NCBI GenBank assembly: GCA_937863205.1
Contig: CALMGA010000443.1
Coordinates: 2,384-8,299 of the forward strand
Reading direction: 5' to 3'
Length of the DNA stretch: 5,916 nucleotides
DNA from: an uncultured Beijerinckiaceae bacterium
Lineage (GTDB): Bacteria; Pseudomonadota; Alphaproteobacteria; Rhizobiales; Beijerinckiaceae
Position numbers and translations under genes: made by a program. Of this stretch, positions 5,702 through 5,916 are shown in pieces. Within the stretch, counting starts at the first letter, position 1; each line of letters starts with the position of its first letter. The notes beneath the pieces were generated by a model. The model saw only the letters and a program-made list of their open reading frames with translations, made no database searches and had not been told where the DNA came from.

Positions 5702-5711
5702 TGCGGTGCAA
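5683..5711 (-). promoter_or_regulatory. Sigma-70-type promoter of tRNA-Val
   Basis: On the minus strand TTGCAC (5711-5706), exactly 17 bases, then TATATC (5688-5683). The stretch between the -10 box and the likely start is very GC-rich, the kind of discriminator linked with stringent (ppGpp) control of stable RNA promoters. The -10 ends 29 bases before the mature tRNA, so a short leader must be trimmed. Confidence 0.6.
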
Positions 5712-5765
5712 CCGCCAAGCCTGAATCCCTTCTTCGCCGGCGTCTCGGGCGCGGTTCGCGCCGTA

Positions 5766-5784
5766 GGGCAGGGCAGGGCAGGGG
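5766..5784 (+). repeat. GGGCA tandem repeat / G-quadruplex-type motif
   Basis: Three GGGCA units followed by GGGG give GGGCAGGGCAGGGCAGGGG: four G-tracts separated by two-base loops, a canonical quadruplex pattern on the plus strand. It lies between tRNA-Val and the stop codon of the gene on the right, nine bases past that stop. It could influence transcription end or replication, or be a simple slippage repeat. Confidence 0.5.
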
Positions 5785-5792
5785 CGACAGGT

Positions 5793-5916
5793 TCAGCTCG
5801 CTTCGGGTCGCAAACGAAACAGCTTGATCGGCGTGCCCGCGAGGGGGACGGCTGCCAGCCAGCCGGGAGCCCGGCCGGCCAGCAGCGCGGCGGCGAGGCT
5901 CGCTGGCGCGCGGTTG
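5793..5916 (-). CDS. C-terminal 40 codons of an unidentified protein, cut by the window edge
   Basis: The minus strand enters from the right edge and stays open for 40 codons to a TGA at 5795-5793. The residues include SLAAALLAGRAPGWLAAVPL, then AGTPIKLFRLRPEAS at the end. Third codon positions are strongly G/C and the composition is protein-like, so a real gene end is likely. Endings of the style W-L-x-x-V-P-x-x-x-T-P-I-x-L-F-R-L occur in membrane glycosyltransferases among others, but the fragment is too short to name a family. Its transcription runs toward tRNA-Val. Confidence 0.6.
   Translation of the reverse strand, partial: NRAPASLAAALLAGRAPGWLAAVPLAGTPIKLFRLRPEAS

Noticed and set aside
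1..5916. CRISPR array
   Set aside because: No regularly spaced direct repeats of 20 bases or more were seen anywhere in the window.

Overview
The window is GC-rich DNA that looks alphaproteobacterial, most likely Hyphomicrobiales and perhaps Methylobacterium-like. The evidence is the two tRNA sequences, the strong G/C bias at third codon positions, the style of the GT87-type protein, and a LexA-type GTTC-N7-GTTC box. The genus is an inference. It is an accessory-type region: two tRNA genes, a partial integrase, a transposase remnant, decayed genes and long stretches without genes.

Layout from left to right. Positions 1-107 (minus) hold the N-terminus of a probable tyrosine recombinase, running out of the window. 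It starts just beyond the 3' end of tRNA-Thr(CGT) (248-323, minus), as at the edge of an island integrated in a tRNA gene. About 780 bases without a recognisable gene follow. Next come a membrane glycosyltransferase of the GT87/DUF2029 type (1149-2453, plus), a 347-base stretch with nothing recognisable, and a single-domain CheY-like response regulator (2801-3277, minus) with an AT-richer upstream region containing two palindromes.

The most interesting part is the minus-strand block 3445-5502. A LexA/SOS-type box (5488-5502) lies upstream of the 40-codon C-terminal tail of a lost gene (5336-5455). That tail overlaps by GTGA with an intact T4 Rnl1-type RNA ligase (4227-5339). The ligase in turn overlaps by GTGA with what looks like the ancestral start of an HD-domain phosphohydrolase. 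The HD gene is broken by several frame changes, and a presumed metal-binding His is Asp. Its 3' end is lost next to a transposase C-terminal remnant (3445-3765) that carries an in-frame TGA. The block reads as an RNA end-healing and sealing cassette, possibly damage-inducible, in which the ligase survived while both neighbours decayed.

On the right, tRNA-Val(GAC) (5582-5653, minus) has a well-formed promoter nested in a 10-bp inverted repeat. A G-quadruplex-type G-tract and the last 40 codons of another minus-strand gene (5793-5916) close the window.
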